DNA of 64,000 nucleotides from Cladochytrium replicatum (Eukaryota; Chytridiomycota; Chytridiomycetes; Cladochytriales; Cladochytriaceae). Positions 8,728-20,556 of this stretch are shown one piece after another. The DNA is taken from contig JAHLKD010000101.1 in assembly GCA_025526935.1 (NCBI GenBank), positions 1 to 64,000 on the forward strand, given 5' to 3'. The stretch's first letter is position 1; every line of letters begins with the position of its first letter. Made by a program: the position numbers and the translations under genes. Under the pieces are notes generated by a model. It saw only the letters and a program-made list of their open reading frames with translations. It was not told the DNA's origin and searched no databases.

Positions 8728-11700
8728 ATGAATATGCTCACGAACCCGTTCCTGGGCCTGATGAAGCAGGTCCGCACTGACAACGGAAATCGCACGTCGA
8801 TACTCAAGGATCCTCAAAATCATCACAAACACCGGAAATATCCTCGAAAAAAACTGCTCGTTTGTTTCCATCCCCCTCGCATCGACAAATCCACTCCACC
8901 AATTCTAAATCGAAAGAGAAAGAGAAATGATGATCACGAGGAAGAAAATGGGCTCAGAAATGTGGATTCAATGATCCGGGTCACACTGTTTCAACGGACC
9001 TCCGGCGGGCTTGAGAAACTCGATTCATCTACCATGGTTCGAAGCCCTACGACCGGTGCACTTCGTGCTGGACCAGAATTAAATTCATCTGAATCTACTA
9101 CCGGATACGCATCTCCTGAACGGAATGACATGACCCATCGAAAGATCAACGGGACTCATACCATTTTCAGCGTATTGAGCGACGATCCGGAGACATTTCT
9201 GTTTGGAAAGAGGAATGTAGTTGAGACGATGGTCTCTAGAGAAGCTCAGACTGCAATGAGACAATGGGAACGCCATGGAGATTGGGTTCGTCATCAGAGG
9301 CGATTCGCGGTCGTGTGTGATGATGATACGGTCGGTGAGTTTCCGATGGGTTCGTTTGCTGTAGAGCGGTGGAATTCAGTCGATTCATTTGTGGACAGCG
9401 ATATATGGCCTGCATTAGCCCTTGGGGATCCTTTAATGGACCACGGCGGAGTTGGACTGCCATCGACTTCGTTTCGCGGCACCGCCGCTTTCAAAGAAGT
9501 CGTTCACATTCAAACGGACGCTCTGGAGTCGGATCAACCTTTCTACAACGCAGAGCGTTCCCCATCTCTCATTCGATCTCCGGCCAGATCTCCATCGATC
9601 CCACCTCCTTCATCCCGCTCTCGATTTCTGGCCCTGGAGCTTGACCGAGACGATCACCACGATCTTCTGCAGCTAATTGAATGCGATGATGAGATCCTCT
9701 CTCTTCCACAACTATCGCTGTACTTGTCTCCCCCTCCACCTCGGATATCTGTTGAGGGTGACCATGAAACGCCTCCACTTGTTGAGGACGAAGACGAGAG
9801 AGTCGTATGCACTCAAGTGCAAGAGATTCAACCTCGTGCGCGATCCCCTGTCGAAAACATCCCAGCTCCCGCGCGATCGTCATATAGCGAGTTTTCTGCG
9901 CCCGCTCGTCCGCTGTTTACACAAAAGAAAGCGATTCCGGGCCCATTTTTTGCCGCAAAACCTCCCGTAGAGCTAGACGAAGTGCACAATTACATTGGGC
10001 AAGGGTCCATGCATTCGCTGCCGCTATTCCACAGCAACCCACTATCAACATCTCGTGAATCGAGATTGGAGCCTAAACGCACGGCGCTTATGCCGGGAGA
10101 AGAATCGATGCATTCTCTGCCGCTTTTCAACAGCCGCCTAGGCGTCAGTGCACATCGTCCGACGAAATCTGCGCCAGATTCTCTGAATAGACTCGGAACT
10201 ACTGAGGATCAGTTCAATACAAAAACGACAGGCGGGAACGGCTACTTTTCAGGGAGCTCGGATCAACACAATGGGGAAGGATTGATGGGCGAAACCATGG
10301 GAGTATACATGAATAGCCTGTGGAATAATCCCGTTCCAAGTATGGGAGATGAATCAAACGATGACCTGGAACTGTTGGATGACGACGAAGACGATCAACT
10401 GCAGACTGACGAAAAGGTTGCGGATGTAGCTAAAGTTGAAGCACCTAAAGCAGTTGCTGGGCGGCTGGACTATCTGCTAGACCAAAGCTTTGGGACGACT
10501 GACACGCAACCATTCCCTAGTCACGAAGCGGTGGATCGCTCAACCACTTCCGAATTGAGTAACAAACAAAGCTCCGCATTTCAGATATCTCAACTAAGGA
10601 GAAGAGGACGTTCATCCCTAGGTAAGGGTTGACAAAAACGAAAAGGTTGCTTCAAAACATGTTACAACTGCCTCGTATGTAACAAAATCCGAAATATCTA
10701 GGAAATGACGAGACCGTCGACCCTACGGAAAACGCAAAAGGCTCTAGCAAAGCCCACCGATCCGCATCGCGTACAACCCAAGGAAGCGAATCACATCAGA
10801 GTCTCGGATTGCAAAGAAGAGCCTTTGAGCAATCAGCCCCAAAACCAATTGTTCCCGAACCACCAGAAACCCACGGTTCTATCCACTCGCTGCAGCTCTT
10901 CGAACCACCACCACAGCCCAACCTCAACGAACCCCACCTCGCAGCACCTGAATCCCTTCTCCCACTGGGTCACTCCTGTCCCGACATTACCCGCACCGAA
11001 CTCGAATTCACTCCCCTCGTGCACATGAAGCCCCAAAAGCCTCCCACTCGAAACAACATCCTCGCCATCGTCATGGACATCGACACACCGAGAACGATCA
11101 CAATCCGCAAGGCGACCAGCAAAAATTACGGGAAACAAATGGAGATGGCATCCTTGTTCGTTTCGGACGTGACGTTGGCACGAGGGGCGTGGAGACGGCG
11201 CAAGGGCCGATCGGACTCGTTGATTGTGGAGAGAGACGGCTGGTTCCAGGTGGTTCTTTGGAGAGAGAGGACGAGGTGGGCCGAGGAGGCAGTAATAGGG
11301 GACGTACTTCACGTTACCGGTACCAGGATTTTGGTTTATCTGCAGGGAAAAGTTTGACTGATTTGGTTCGCTTTTGCGTAGAAAGACGTTAAAGTGGACG
11401 TGCATGACGGCAGAATCAATGGAATCACGACATTTGACTCCGAGTGTGCACTGATCCACGCAACGAAGCGCGAAGCAGAAACTTCGCTGCATTTGCTGGG
11501 TCCAAAGTCGCGACTTCACATTCGTGAGACCGTGGGTGTCGCTGGACATGCACTTCTGTATGCGCCAAACTTTGTACGAACGGCTTTGTCTCACGGTATG
11601 CCCGAAATCACTTCCTTTTACTTTTCGTTTAGGCGAGGAGTTTATTGATGTTTTTGTGTTCTGTTTTAGACGCATTGTCCTTCGCAGCAGAAGATGCGGC

Positions 11701-12963
11701 CAGGCTGCGTCCTGTGATCACGCGCAAATGTGATCTCGTGCCAAACCGCATTGTCAACATTGTAATGAAACTGGTTGAAATGGATCGACTGGAATCATTG
11801 GGCGGCTTCAGAGTCATACTTGTGGATGAAGATTGCCAAAGAATTGGTTTCAACATGTATGGATGGTATTCTGCCCCCATTCGAATTGACTGAGATTGAG
11901 TTCACAGCCGCTCACCTGCAAAAGAAAAAGAGCAGCTCGTTGCTCCACTAACTGAGCTGCTAGGGGAGTGTGTCGCTCTCAGCAACGTCAAAGTTGTTAG
12001 CTGCAGTCGGGGTAGACCAGATGTGTGTCCACTCTCAGAACCAGAAGCTTCGGATGTGATTCTCGAGACAATGGGAACCACATTTGTGAATGTAGCTCGT
12101 GAAGAACTGATACCACAAACGGCATTGCGAAATCCTCCACCAACTTCCATTCCCACCATTGTCGAGTTTCCGTCCATCTCTTCATTTCTCAACGACAAGT
12201 CACACCACCGTAAGTAATGCCTGATCCATTCTGACGCAAACGCTTCGTTCCCTCATATACACTCATTCCCCCAGCGATAGCGAAAATTCAAGCTGTCATC
12301 ACACACGTCCACGTCCCCAGCTTGGAATGGACCCTCTCCCCAACGCTCCCGCTCGAAACGCAGATCAACGCCTTTCTGCTCCACCACGCTACACATCTCT
12401 CTACGTTCGCTTTCATTTACTGCAAAGGATGCAATGAGCGCTGTGATCCCGACCGGAACGGGATCCGGTCGTGTCCGAACCGAGCCGAGTGCTCTCGAGC
12501 AGGGAAACTCAAGCTCGTGCCGACGTTCGACAAGATCGTCCTTGGACTCTCGGATCCAATATTGTCAGAGGAACAGGGGAATGTGGAGATGAATACTGTC
12601 GAGCGGGCATTTTTTCAGTCCAGCCATGGGCTGTGGGATGCGTCGCTGCGTGAGAGCTTGGGTGCTGCAGCTGGACAGAGCTCGCCTCGGCTGATGGGGG
12701 GAAATGCTGGCGTGATGGAAATTAGTGTCGGTTACCGAGTCGTTGAAGCTTTTCTCGCACTGGATGGCGTTGTAAGTGTGACGCCGGGAGAAGTGCTTGC
12801 GTTGAGCGAAAATGGGAATGAGGTTGCCAGCGTTTGTGGGAGATTGGTCACGGTATTCTGGAAAGCGTGCCGGTTTGGTGAGGCTGAAGAACTAAGCAGA
12901 GTGCAGAATCTGCTGATTGAAAGATCAACGCTGCAGGAACAGAACTATTATCTCCGAGTTTAA
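8728..12963 (+). CDS. Large OB-fold and zinc-ribbon protein, possibly related to shieldin subunit 2
   Basis: About 1,300 residues from six exons. Introns are 10622-10701, one near 11352-11381 (uncertain), 11596-11669, 11866-11907 and 12210-12274; each phase-correct join keeps the frame open. The N-terminal two thirds are disordered and acidic, with NRKRKRN as a likely nuclear signal. The C-terminal third shows an OB-fold-like block (SLFVSDVTLARG ... GWFQVVLWRERTRWAEEA ... GDVLHVTGTRI), a second mixed region, and a final block with a CX2C...C...C cluster (YCKGCNERCDPDRNG ... RSCPNRAEC) inside another apparent OB fold. This layout resembles SHLD2 and, more loosely, RPA70 C-terminal domains, which bind single-stranded DNA. 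The relation is inferred from domain order and motif spacing only. The exact ATG is unclear; 8728, 8734 and 8971 are candidates. Confidence 0.6.
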
Positions 12964-13192
12964 GGATTTCGGTGAGCATATCTTTTGAAAAGAGTTGTGA
13001 AACCATGTAGACTTCGTCAAAAAACAAATAGAGCCAAAACGAAGAATGGAAATCAGATGAAATGTACACAAGTGATGTTAATAATTGATACTCGAAAATA
13101 TAAGCGGGAACGATTCAGGGCACAACGGCAACCAAAGCAGGGCGGAAAAGCGGCGTGCAGGACATTCAGCAAAGAACGACTCGAAAACATGC

Positions 13193-14699
13193 TCAAAAGT
13201 CGGCGGTTGCGACATACTGCCTCTCGTTTCCGTCCTCCAGGCTGGTGCCGCCGATTGTTGACGTCCCAACGCCATCCTCCGAGGCCCCCGCAAGCAGTGG
13301 CTCGGGCTTTCGTTTTCGGAAAGCAAATGCAATGGTTCCACAAACAGCAGCCACAACCACCAATCCAGCAGCGACGGAAATGGCAACGACAGCACCCACA
13401 CTGAGGCCACTCGGTGTCTTCGAATCAAAGTCCAGTTCCCGACCGTCCGTGATATCCGGGCCAGCAGGGCACGAAGATATTCTCACTCCCTTCCGACGCA
13501 GATCGTAAACAGCAGCCATTCGTCGAAGCTGCTCCGGCGTAAACTTCCGTCGACAGTGCGAATAATTCATGTAATTGAAGATGGGATCCACACCGACTCC
13601 ATCCGGGCACGAATCCGGGATGGTAGCGTTGTTTTCCGACGGACAGGAGCCTTCTTTCTGCCACCCTTGCATGGTCGGATGGTCTTGGCTAGGATGCGGA
13701 TGTGGAGGCGTATCGTACACGCCGTCGTCGATCTCAGGCGATGCGCATGTAGAATCGTCGTTTCCATCCCCGAATGTATGGGAAAGCCCTTTGGTCGGGG
13801 GACAGGAATCTTAGCCTTTTCTTGCGCGTTCGAGGAAGTATGTATGAATCTGGGCTTACCTAGCCAGTGTCCAACCTCGTGGACGAGGGTCCCAATCCGT
13901 GGGTGAAGGCGATCATACTTAATATAAACACCGTCAAAGTCGGGCAGAGCTCCCTCACGTGGTACGGTCGCAAATCCGTTGATGGACTGGTTGTTCTCGT
14001 GCGCCATGTCGCCAATGAAAATGAACAGATCGGTCCCTGCCTGTCGACCAGAGCGATAGCTGCAGTATTGGCCCATCCAGCCTGAAGCTGCAGCATTTGC
14101 CGTTGTCTTGGCAAGTGTATCTCTGGAAAAAGCATGTGTAAATAACAAAAATTACCAAAGCTTCGAAATGGAATCACGCACAGGTTGGGTACAGGGATCC
14201 GTGGCTCGGTTATGATGCTTCTAATCGTGAAGCTGAATATGTTCTGGAACGCTGCGTTGAGAACGCCGATGGATGTCCGAATAGTTGCGTTAGGAACCAA
14301 TGCTAGAATGCTGGAATTTGAACACAAAGGTACGATACCAATCAGTAGTGAAATCTCACCGGCTGCCGATTTGGAAAGAGGATAGTCATAATGAGCAGAC
14401 GGAAAGTCTCAGTCGAAGCTAAACAAACACCTTCGGCGTCACTTACCAAAACTGACAACGTGAACATCGATGAGGCGCGATATTGCTTGATCACTGAATC
14501 TTGTTGCGAGTAGTAGTTTGCTTTGAAGATAGCGCTCAATCGCCTTCAGCTCTTGGAGCCGAACGGTCCACGGAAAGTCGAGCGTCCCGCAACTGGAGAG
14601 AACTGATCTGGTTTCAGAGCCGAGCTGTGCTCTCACCCTGGTGACGTTGGCCAGGAGAACAAGCAACAGGCTCATCAATTTTTTTGTCCAAATCGTCAT
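13193..14699 (-). CDS. Membrane-anchored M43 (pappalysin-type) metalloprotease
   Basis: The start at 14699 gives a signal peptide (KKLMSLLLVLLANVTRVRAQ). Splicing out 13859-13789 joins HEVGHWLG to LSHTF, rebuilding the metzincin zinc motif HEVGHWLGLSHTF (HExxHxxGxxHxF). Downstream are the M43 features GDGNDD, GVYDTP, a CPDG block and FNYMNYSHCRRKFTPEQLRRM, where the Met-turn methionine is expected. Unlike most fungal M43 enzymes it ends with a transmembrane helix (GAVVAISVAAGLVVVAAVCG) and a short basic tail, so it is probably a type I surface protease. The intron after SFG near 14446 has more than one possible acceptor (about 14363 or 14301). It is convergent with the OB-fold gene, with 229 bases between stops. 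Confidence 0.85.
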
Positions 14700-14908
14700 G
14701 GTTGATGATTGGAACAAGTGCCTGCAAGTGTCGTCGCTTCTAAAAATAACCCAGAGAATTGCGGCTCCTTGTGATAAATTTTCATCAGAGACGTGATGTG
14801 ATGCTTTATCACCTGTGAAACTTTGCCAAACAAGTCTGACGTCCCACCAGCACCTCAATACATGATTCTCTCCGCTCCTGAGCTGGCAGGGTCCATCGTA
14901 TCTTAACA

Positions 14909-17611
14909 TTATCTTGTCTCCCATGCATACTCCAGATCCCCATCCGAAAATGCTGGGTCATCCTTGTAGTGGTTATAGCTAGGCAATTTGCCAGTACTGC
15001 CACTTCCCTTCCTTCCATCTTTCCCCCCCTTCATGGACGCTCCATCCAACTTCGTTCCACCATCATCATTTTCAATACCACTCATAGGCATAGCCCGAAC
15101 TCCTCTTCGACCTCCGCCCCTGCCCCTTCCCCGTTCCCGTCCACGACCATTTGCATTATCATACATTCTCTTCCGTCCATTCTGTGTGACCCACCGCCCT
15201 CTATACACCGACCCTCCCCTCCCTCTTCGTCCCCTTCCGGATGCTCCACCAGAAGCAACTGGGCTTCCCGAGTTTGCCGTTCGACCTTTCGCAGAGTTCT
15301 TTGCACCGCCGCCACGACCGCCCCGGCTCGATTTGCCCAAACCATTGAACTGGTTCATGTACAACGCCAAAGTATCAGGTTTCAACGCCCCAACCGCTTT
15401 CTGGTCATTGAGATTCACAAAATTGCGTAAGGGAGAAAGAGACCCTGTTGGAACGCCTTCATCCATCTCTTCGTCGTAGTATTCTCCGCCATCGTCACCA
15501 ACGTAATCATTATCCCACGATTCAAAGTTTTCGGGATTCTGTTGTTCTCCCGCAGCATCATAATCAAACAATGCATCCAATGGCGCATCCCAGTCAAGCT
15601 GCTCTTGGCTGCTGTCGAGTTCAACCACTACAGTCTTTGCCGGAGCTGTCGTTCTATCTTCGATATCGTCGAAGATATCGAAAGCTTTTCGAGGCTTTAA
15701 TAGAGTTCGGCCGACTACTGTTGGTGCAGATTGACTCCCATGTGCTTCCTTCCCTTTGGCGTTCGGTGGTGGACCCGGTGTGCGAGCATGGGCGCCAGTG
15801 GGCATATCTTGGTCCTCGTCGCTAAACTCTTGAATTTCGTCTTTCTGCGTTGCGGTAGGGGGAACGAAAAGTGGCCGACGATCGGTTTGCAAACGGGATT
15901 TGCCGAACATGCCGTCTTCCCGGACATCAGACTTTTTCGGATTCTCCGATCGATCAGTCATTGTAGTGTTCGTCACGTCAACCAGCATATCAAAATCGAA
16001 AGGGGTGGTAAAGTCTTCCACACCGACCGAACCAGGACGAGAACGTAAACGATGAAGAGCCGCTTCAGGCAAAATGGTCGGCGACACTTTGTCTGACAAG
16101 ACATTGTGAGAATTTTTGATGTTTATGTGTGTTTTGTGATTACCTGGCTCTGGGGAAGAAGCGAGGAACAGGCTCTTTCGAGAGATCTGTTGCTTTGTGT
16201 TCATCTCAACATCGCTATCTAGATCGACAACATCGGTCCATCGGCCAGTCTCAACTTTTTGGGATGTCTTTATTGAGGAGCTTCCTCTCGGGTTCAACCA
16301 GTACCGAGCCACCTGAGAGCGACTAGGCGTTTTGCTGTCGAGTCGAGGGCTGTGGTCCTTACGATCGTGCAACACGGAATCGCCCGTTTCTACGCTATCA
16401 TCTTCAGTAGACTTTGCGAAAGTGCGTGACATTCTCTTCACTCTAGCGCTTCTGATCGTTACACGACCGGTGTGCTCCAGCTGTGTTTCGGTAACAGAGG
16501 TACTCTGTGTGAACTCTTTTCTCTTCTTTTTCGGCGGACTCTCTAGAACTAAAATATTCTCATCCTGTCCGAGCAGAGTCAGTTACAAAAGGTAGCTGTC
16601 CCTTTCACGGTTCAACTCACAGAGTCTCGGTTCCTCGTCCGCTTTACAGAGCTCGGGGTATGAGCTTTCCGACTCTGGTTTCCAGCAGATTTGCGTGAAC
16701 GCTCCAGATATTCCTCCACATCGAAATCCATCACGCTGCCGCCAGATTCAATCACTTCTTTCAGCCACCCAACAGAATGTGAAGTTGCTTTGATTTTTCC
16801 CGAATGTTTAGCGGCCTCTGGGGGACTCACAACCCTATACATCCTCATTATTTCTTTAACCGCCCGCTCATGAGCCTGATCCTTTTCATCTTCATCGAGC
16901 TCGACATTCCACCGTGATCGTCTTAGTATGTTAGTCCCGGGCTTCTGCACCGTTATCTCTTCAGTTTTAGCGGCAACTTTGTTGAGGATAAACTGTGGTG
17001 GGGACGACGAAAAGGCAGCTGCACAACCACTTGTTTTTCCTGTCAGAAGTTTCCGTCGTTGTATCTTGGGCGTCGTCTGCTTTAGTTGTGAATACCCAAG
17101 AGCTGTCCGTTCTATCGATCTGGGCGTCGCCGACGCATTCGCTGATGAAGTCGACAGAATAGACCGGGTGTTTGGGGAGGTGAATGATGCAAGCGGTGGC
17201 GGAGACAAAAGAGGATCAGACTCCATATTCTTGTGTCCACTTGCGAGACTCAGTTCAATTGCACGTTTCAGCTCGTTCTCGCTAAACCCGTCATCATCTT
17301 CATACTTCCGACTACCGGGAATTGGTGCTGCGCTGGTGACACTGGCAAACGAGAGCTTCCTGTTTGTGGAATCCGCTGTTCTCAAGTTACGGACGAGATT
17401 CCTGCGAAGGTTGAGTTAGCTGCACATGTCGCTGGTAATGCACGTTGGCCAACCTTTTCTGCGCAGGTGTTGAGGATAGAGAGCGATTAGGCAAGTCGTC
17501 GTCATTTCTGGTAAATGCAGCCTCCAGCGGCGGAGCGATGGAAGCAAAGTGCAGCTGGTCGATGTCGATTGGGTTGTGAGGGCAGGGATTGGAAATGGAT
17601 TGGGGACGCAT
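14909..17611 (-). CDS. Nuclear protein with ubiquitin-interacting motif and RGG-rich tail
   Basis: Exons 17611-17454, 17401-16621 and 16564-14909 (with a further in-frame intron at about 16144-16094) give a protein of about 800 residues. Near the N-terminus ENELKRAIELSLASGH fits a ubiquitin-interacting motif. PPKKKRKEF is a classical nuclear localisation signal. The middle is acidic and disordered. The C-terminal part has many Gly-Arg repeats (GRGRRGRGGS, GRGRERGRGRGGG), typical of nucleic-acid-binding RGG boxes. It ends in a short acidic-aromatic block (DGDLEYAWETR). I do not recognise the family. A role in ubiquitin-dependent DNA or RNA metabolism is only a guess from the motifs. It starts 61 bases downstream of the CBS-PB1 stop on the same strand. 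Confidence 0.65.
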
Positions 17612-17672
17612 GGGAAACGAACAATTCCTAATTAGGCAATAGTGATATTAATGGAAGCTTTGATTCTTGTCA

Positions 17673-20199
17673 CTAGACTTTAAACATTCTTCCAAGCAAA
17701 AACGCGCACACAACAGCAACACCAGCCCCAGCAATCATAGCAATCTCATCCCGCTTCTGCACATCTTCGGCCTTCATCCCCTCAAAATGGCTCGGCGGCA
17801 TATGCGCGAAACTCGGCGGAAAATGCGGCGGCAGGCGATGCCTCAGCACCGGCGACGCGTGTCGCAGGATCGGGCTTCGATCGGGGTTCCCAAACATCGT
17901 GACGCTCTGGGGCTGCTGAACGACCGGAGACGTGCTTCCCGATACACGACCAGTTGCGGAGCCGGTTGAGACGGACACGGTCCCGCCACCTGCACTGCTT
18001 GCATTGGGCGACCCGAGTGCCGGGACAGGCCCAGCTGGGGCCGTCGCTACGCCTTGTGAATCGCAATCGCTTACAGTGTCGCTGTAGAGGTGCCGCTGGT
18101 TCTTAAGGTGAGATCGTTGGCCCAGCAGACGCGATGCTATCCCAGTAATGTCCGAGATCGCAGTCATTTGCTGACGCATGCGCTGCGCATCGACGGACAG
18201 AATCAGCCGTTGCCATCGCATCGAGATTGCGACCGCAACAGCGTCTGCAAGATCGGTGTCGGTCGATAGATGCACGTAATCGCCTTCGTCATCGACGTAG
18301 CTGAGCGAGATCGTGCTGGTGGAGATGCGAGCGCTGTCTGGGCAAAGTGAAAACGTGTCGTGAGGGGGCCAGCCGAGTTTCACGCGCACGGACTCGGAGA
18401 GCTCTTGGAGGCTCGTTGTGCTGGAGACGATTCGGTGCACTTTGCCGGTGTCCTCGTCCTTGAGTTTGTACACAAAGGTTTCGGGGATGACCTGGACTTG
18501 GGTCGGCGACAAGCTTTCGTTGTCCAATGGAGCAGGTAGTACAGAAGGCGGCCCCCTTCGTGTCTGGATGCCCCTCGGTATCTGCGCACCCATGGGGCGG
18601 TTGTATGCGTAATCCACACCGGGATCCGGATAACTGTTGTTGTGCCCGCCAAACATGGACGCAGAGTCCTCTGGTCCGAGAATACTCTCGTCGTCTGCCA
18701 GCTTCAATGAGTCCATACCCAGGGCGCTGTCATAGAAAGTTGATCGCGGTCGCTGTACATTATTTACGTGCGGCCTCAGAGGAATGTGATCGTCATCATC
18801 GTCGAGCTCCTGCCCAAATGCAGTGTCCCAAAAAGTATTCCACACTGGGCCAGCGCCGTCTGTCCGAATCACGCTCAGCTTTATTCTAAATGTCAACACT
18901 CAGACAAAGTTGTGTATCTGGGACAACATACCTGATCAAGTGTCGAGTAGGTGAGCTTCAGAACATCGACCAATCCTTCCACCATTCCGCTGTCGTCTAC
19001 CACCGGAAGATGCAAGTATTTGCCGGTGTGCATCTTCCTCAGAGCATCAAGGACGGGTGTCTCGGGACTAACGCAATCGGGACGTGGAGTCATCACTCGT
19101 AAGACAGGAGTCGACGAGGGTTCATTTTTAGCCGCAACAACTCGAAGCACCACGTCCTTTGTTGTGAAAATTCCAGCAAGTTGTCCAAGTCCCGATGGCA
19201 TCGTGTCCATGCTGAACACTAGTACGGCTGTTTCCCTTGTGACTTTCATTTTCCTCGCCGCCTTTAAAAATAGGTCAGACCAAGTGAACATTTCCAAATC
19301 AATTTTTTGTTTGTATACCTCCATCACACTAGCGTGGAGTCCAACCACCGGCGGAGAGGTCGACTGCTGCGATAACATTCCTGCAAGATCCGGCGACGCA
19401 AGCTGCTGCTTCAAATACTCTGCATATTGCGCAACCTCTACCCTCGAATCATCGGACAGTGACGACCTATTCTCTAATGCAGGGTCCAGCTGTTGTGATG
19501 ATTCAAAAGCGACTTCAAGCTTCTCCAACGCATTGTACAGACACTTTGTAATGTCCAGAATCCCCACGACCCCATCCGATGAATTTTCGTCCAAGTCCCC
19601 ATCCGCGTAATCGTCCTCGTTGTCGACAACAGGAAGATGTCGAAAGTGGCCCGCAACCATTTTGTTCAGCGCGTCGGTTGCGCTTGCTTGCGCGCTGACG
19701 GAGACCGGGTTGGGAGTCATGATCCGGCTGACGGGTGTGACCGACGGATTCAGACCTTCGGCGAGGCAGCGGTACGTGATGTCTTTGTCTGTGACGATTC
19801 CGGAGAGTAGGTTTTCGTCGTTCGTGACCAAGACAGCGTCTGTCCGCTTTGCAGCCATGTACGCTACTATCACGTCAGCAAAGAAATAAGAGAAGAAAAG
19901 TCTTTACCTGCAGCCTCGTATACAGTTGCATTCTCGTTGAGAGCAACAGCAAATGCAGGGTTGAGGGAAGAAACTGTTCCGGGACGGTACCTTCGTTGGC
20001 GACGTCTGCTCCGGGACACGCCGGTGACGGTGGCAATGGTTCCGGCACTGCCAGCGATTTGAGTCTCTGCTCTTCTTCTGATTGTCTCGTCTTTAATCTT
20101 CAGTGTAGCGCGTCGGTCAGCAGAAGCGACCGAGCTCTCCTCTGATCCGTCCGAAGCCGAAAGCGAAACCGAAGCCAAGCTGTTCTTGCGGTCAGCCAT
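17673..20199 (-). CDS. CBS-domain and PB1-domain protein with C-terminal membrane anchor
   Basis: Four exons: 20199-19908, 19863-19319, 19261-18932 and 18878-17673, with introns of 44, 57 and 53 nt. Four CBS motifs arranged as two pairs are visible: AVLVTNDENLLSGIVTDKDI, RIMTPNPVSVS...GHFRHLPVVD, AVLVF...LAGIFTTKDVVLRV and RVMTPRPDCVSPETP...YLHLPVVDD. A PB1-like domain (VYKLKDEDTGKVHRI ... DDEGDYVHLSTDTDL) follows. The last residues form a hydrophobic helix (AMIAGAGVAVVCAFLLGRMF), so the protein is probably tail-anchored. S. pombe Mug70 has the same CBS-PB1 order. CBS pairs usually sense adenosine nucleotides, and PB1 mediates pairing with other PB1 proteins (family knowledge). Confidence 0.88.
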
Positions 20200-20556
20200 G
20201 AACACGTACGTATTGGATGGGCTCCTTAGAAAATAAGACAAAGGAAAGTGAACATGAAATCAGCCCAGAGCCAGAGCGTGCAAATTCTTAAGCTCTACTC
20301 TCCAGTACTGTATTCTATTGTGCTGTATGTGCTTTACTTCAGTGGTCTTCACTAGTAGTAGTGTTCCGTGTCCCAACACGCTGTGTTTTATCTACGTGGT
20401 TACCCGTCTCCCTCTGGTGGGACTGCCGATATCCTCCGCTTAACTAACGCTTCTTGATTTATTCGTAACCTCAAGTCAAGTTTGCTACTGCTGCTGCTAC
20501 TGCAATTCTGCATCTCAACCCTCAAGCCGCACTCAAAAAACTTTCAAACTTTGCAA
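20200..20556. promoter_or_regulatory. Divergent promoter between CBS-PB1 and mitochondrial exchanger-related genes
   Basis: 357 bases between start codons on opposite strands. It contains pyrimidine-rich tracts just before the plus-strand start (about 20400-20550), common upstream of fungal transcription starts. No TATA box is clear. Confidence 0.45.

Noticed and set aside
8656-8871. Minus-strand open frame opposite the start of the OB-fold gene
   Set aside because: Protein-like in parts, but antisense to the presumed first exon, with no splice partner and ending within the PRE1 promoter.
14969-15479. Pro/Ser-rich plus-strand frames
   Set aside because: They are the reverse of the RGG-repeat coding region of the minus-strand gene.
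16094-16144. Possible coding use of the 51-nt segment after SSPEPG
   Set aside because: It is in frame and open, but has a consensus GTAATC...TGTCAG structure and Asn/His-rich composition unlike its flanks, so it is treated as an intron.
19262-19318. 19 extra residues in the third CBS motif region
   Set aside because: Removing GTATAC...TTTAAAG restores the CBS pattern SVMEAARKM, so this is an intron read through by the open frame.
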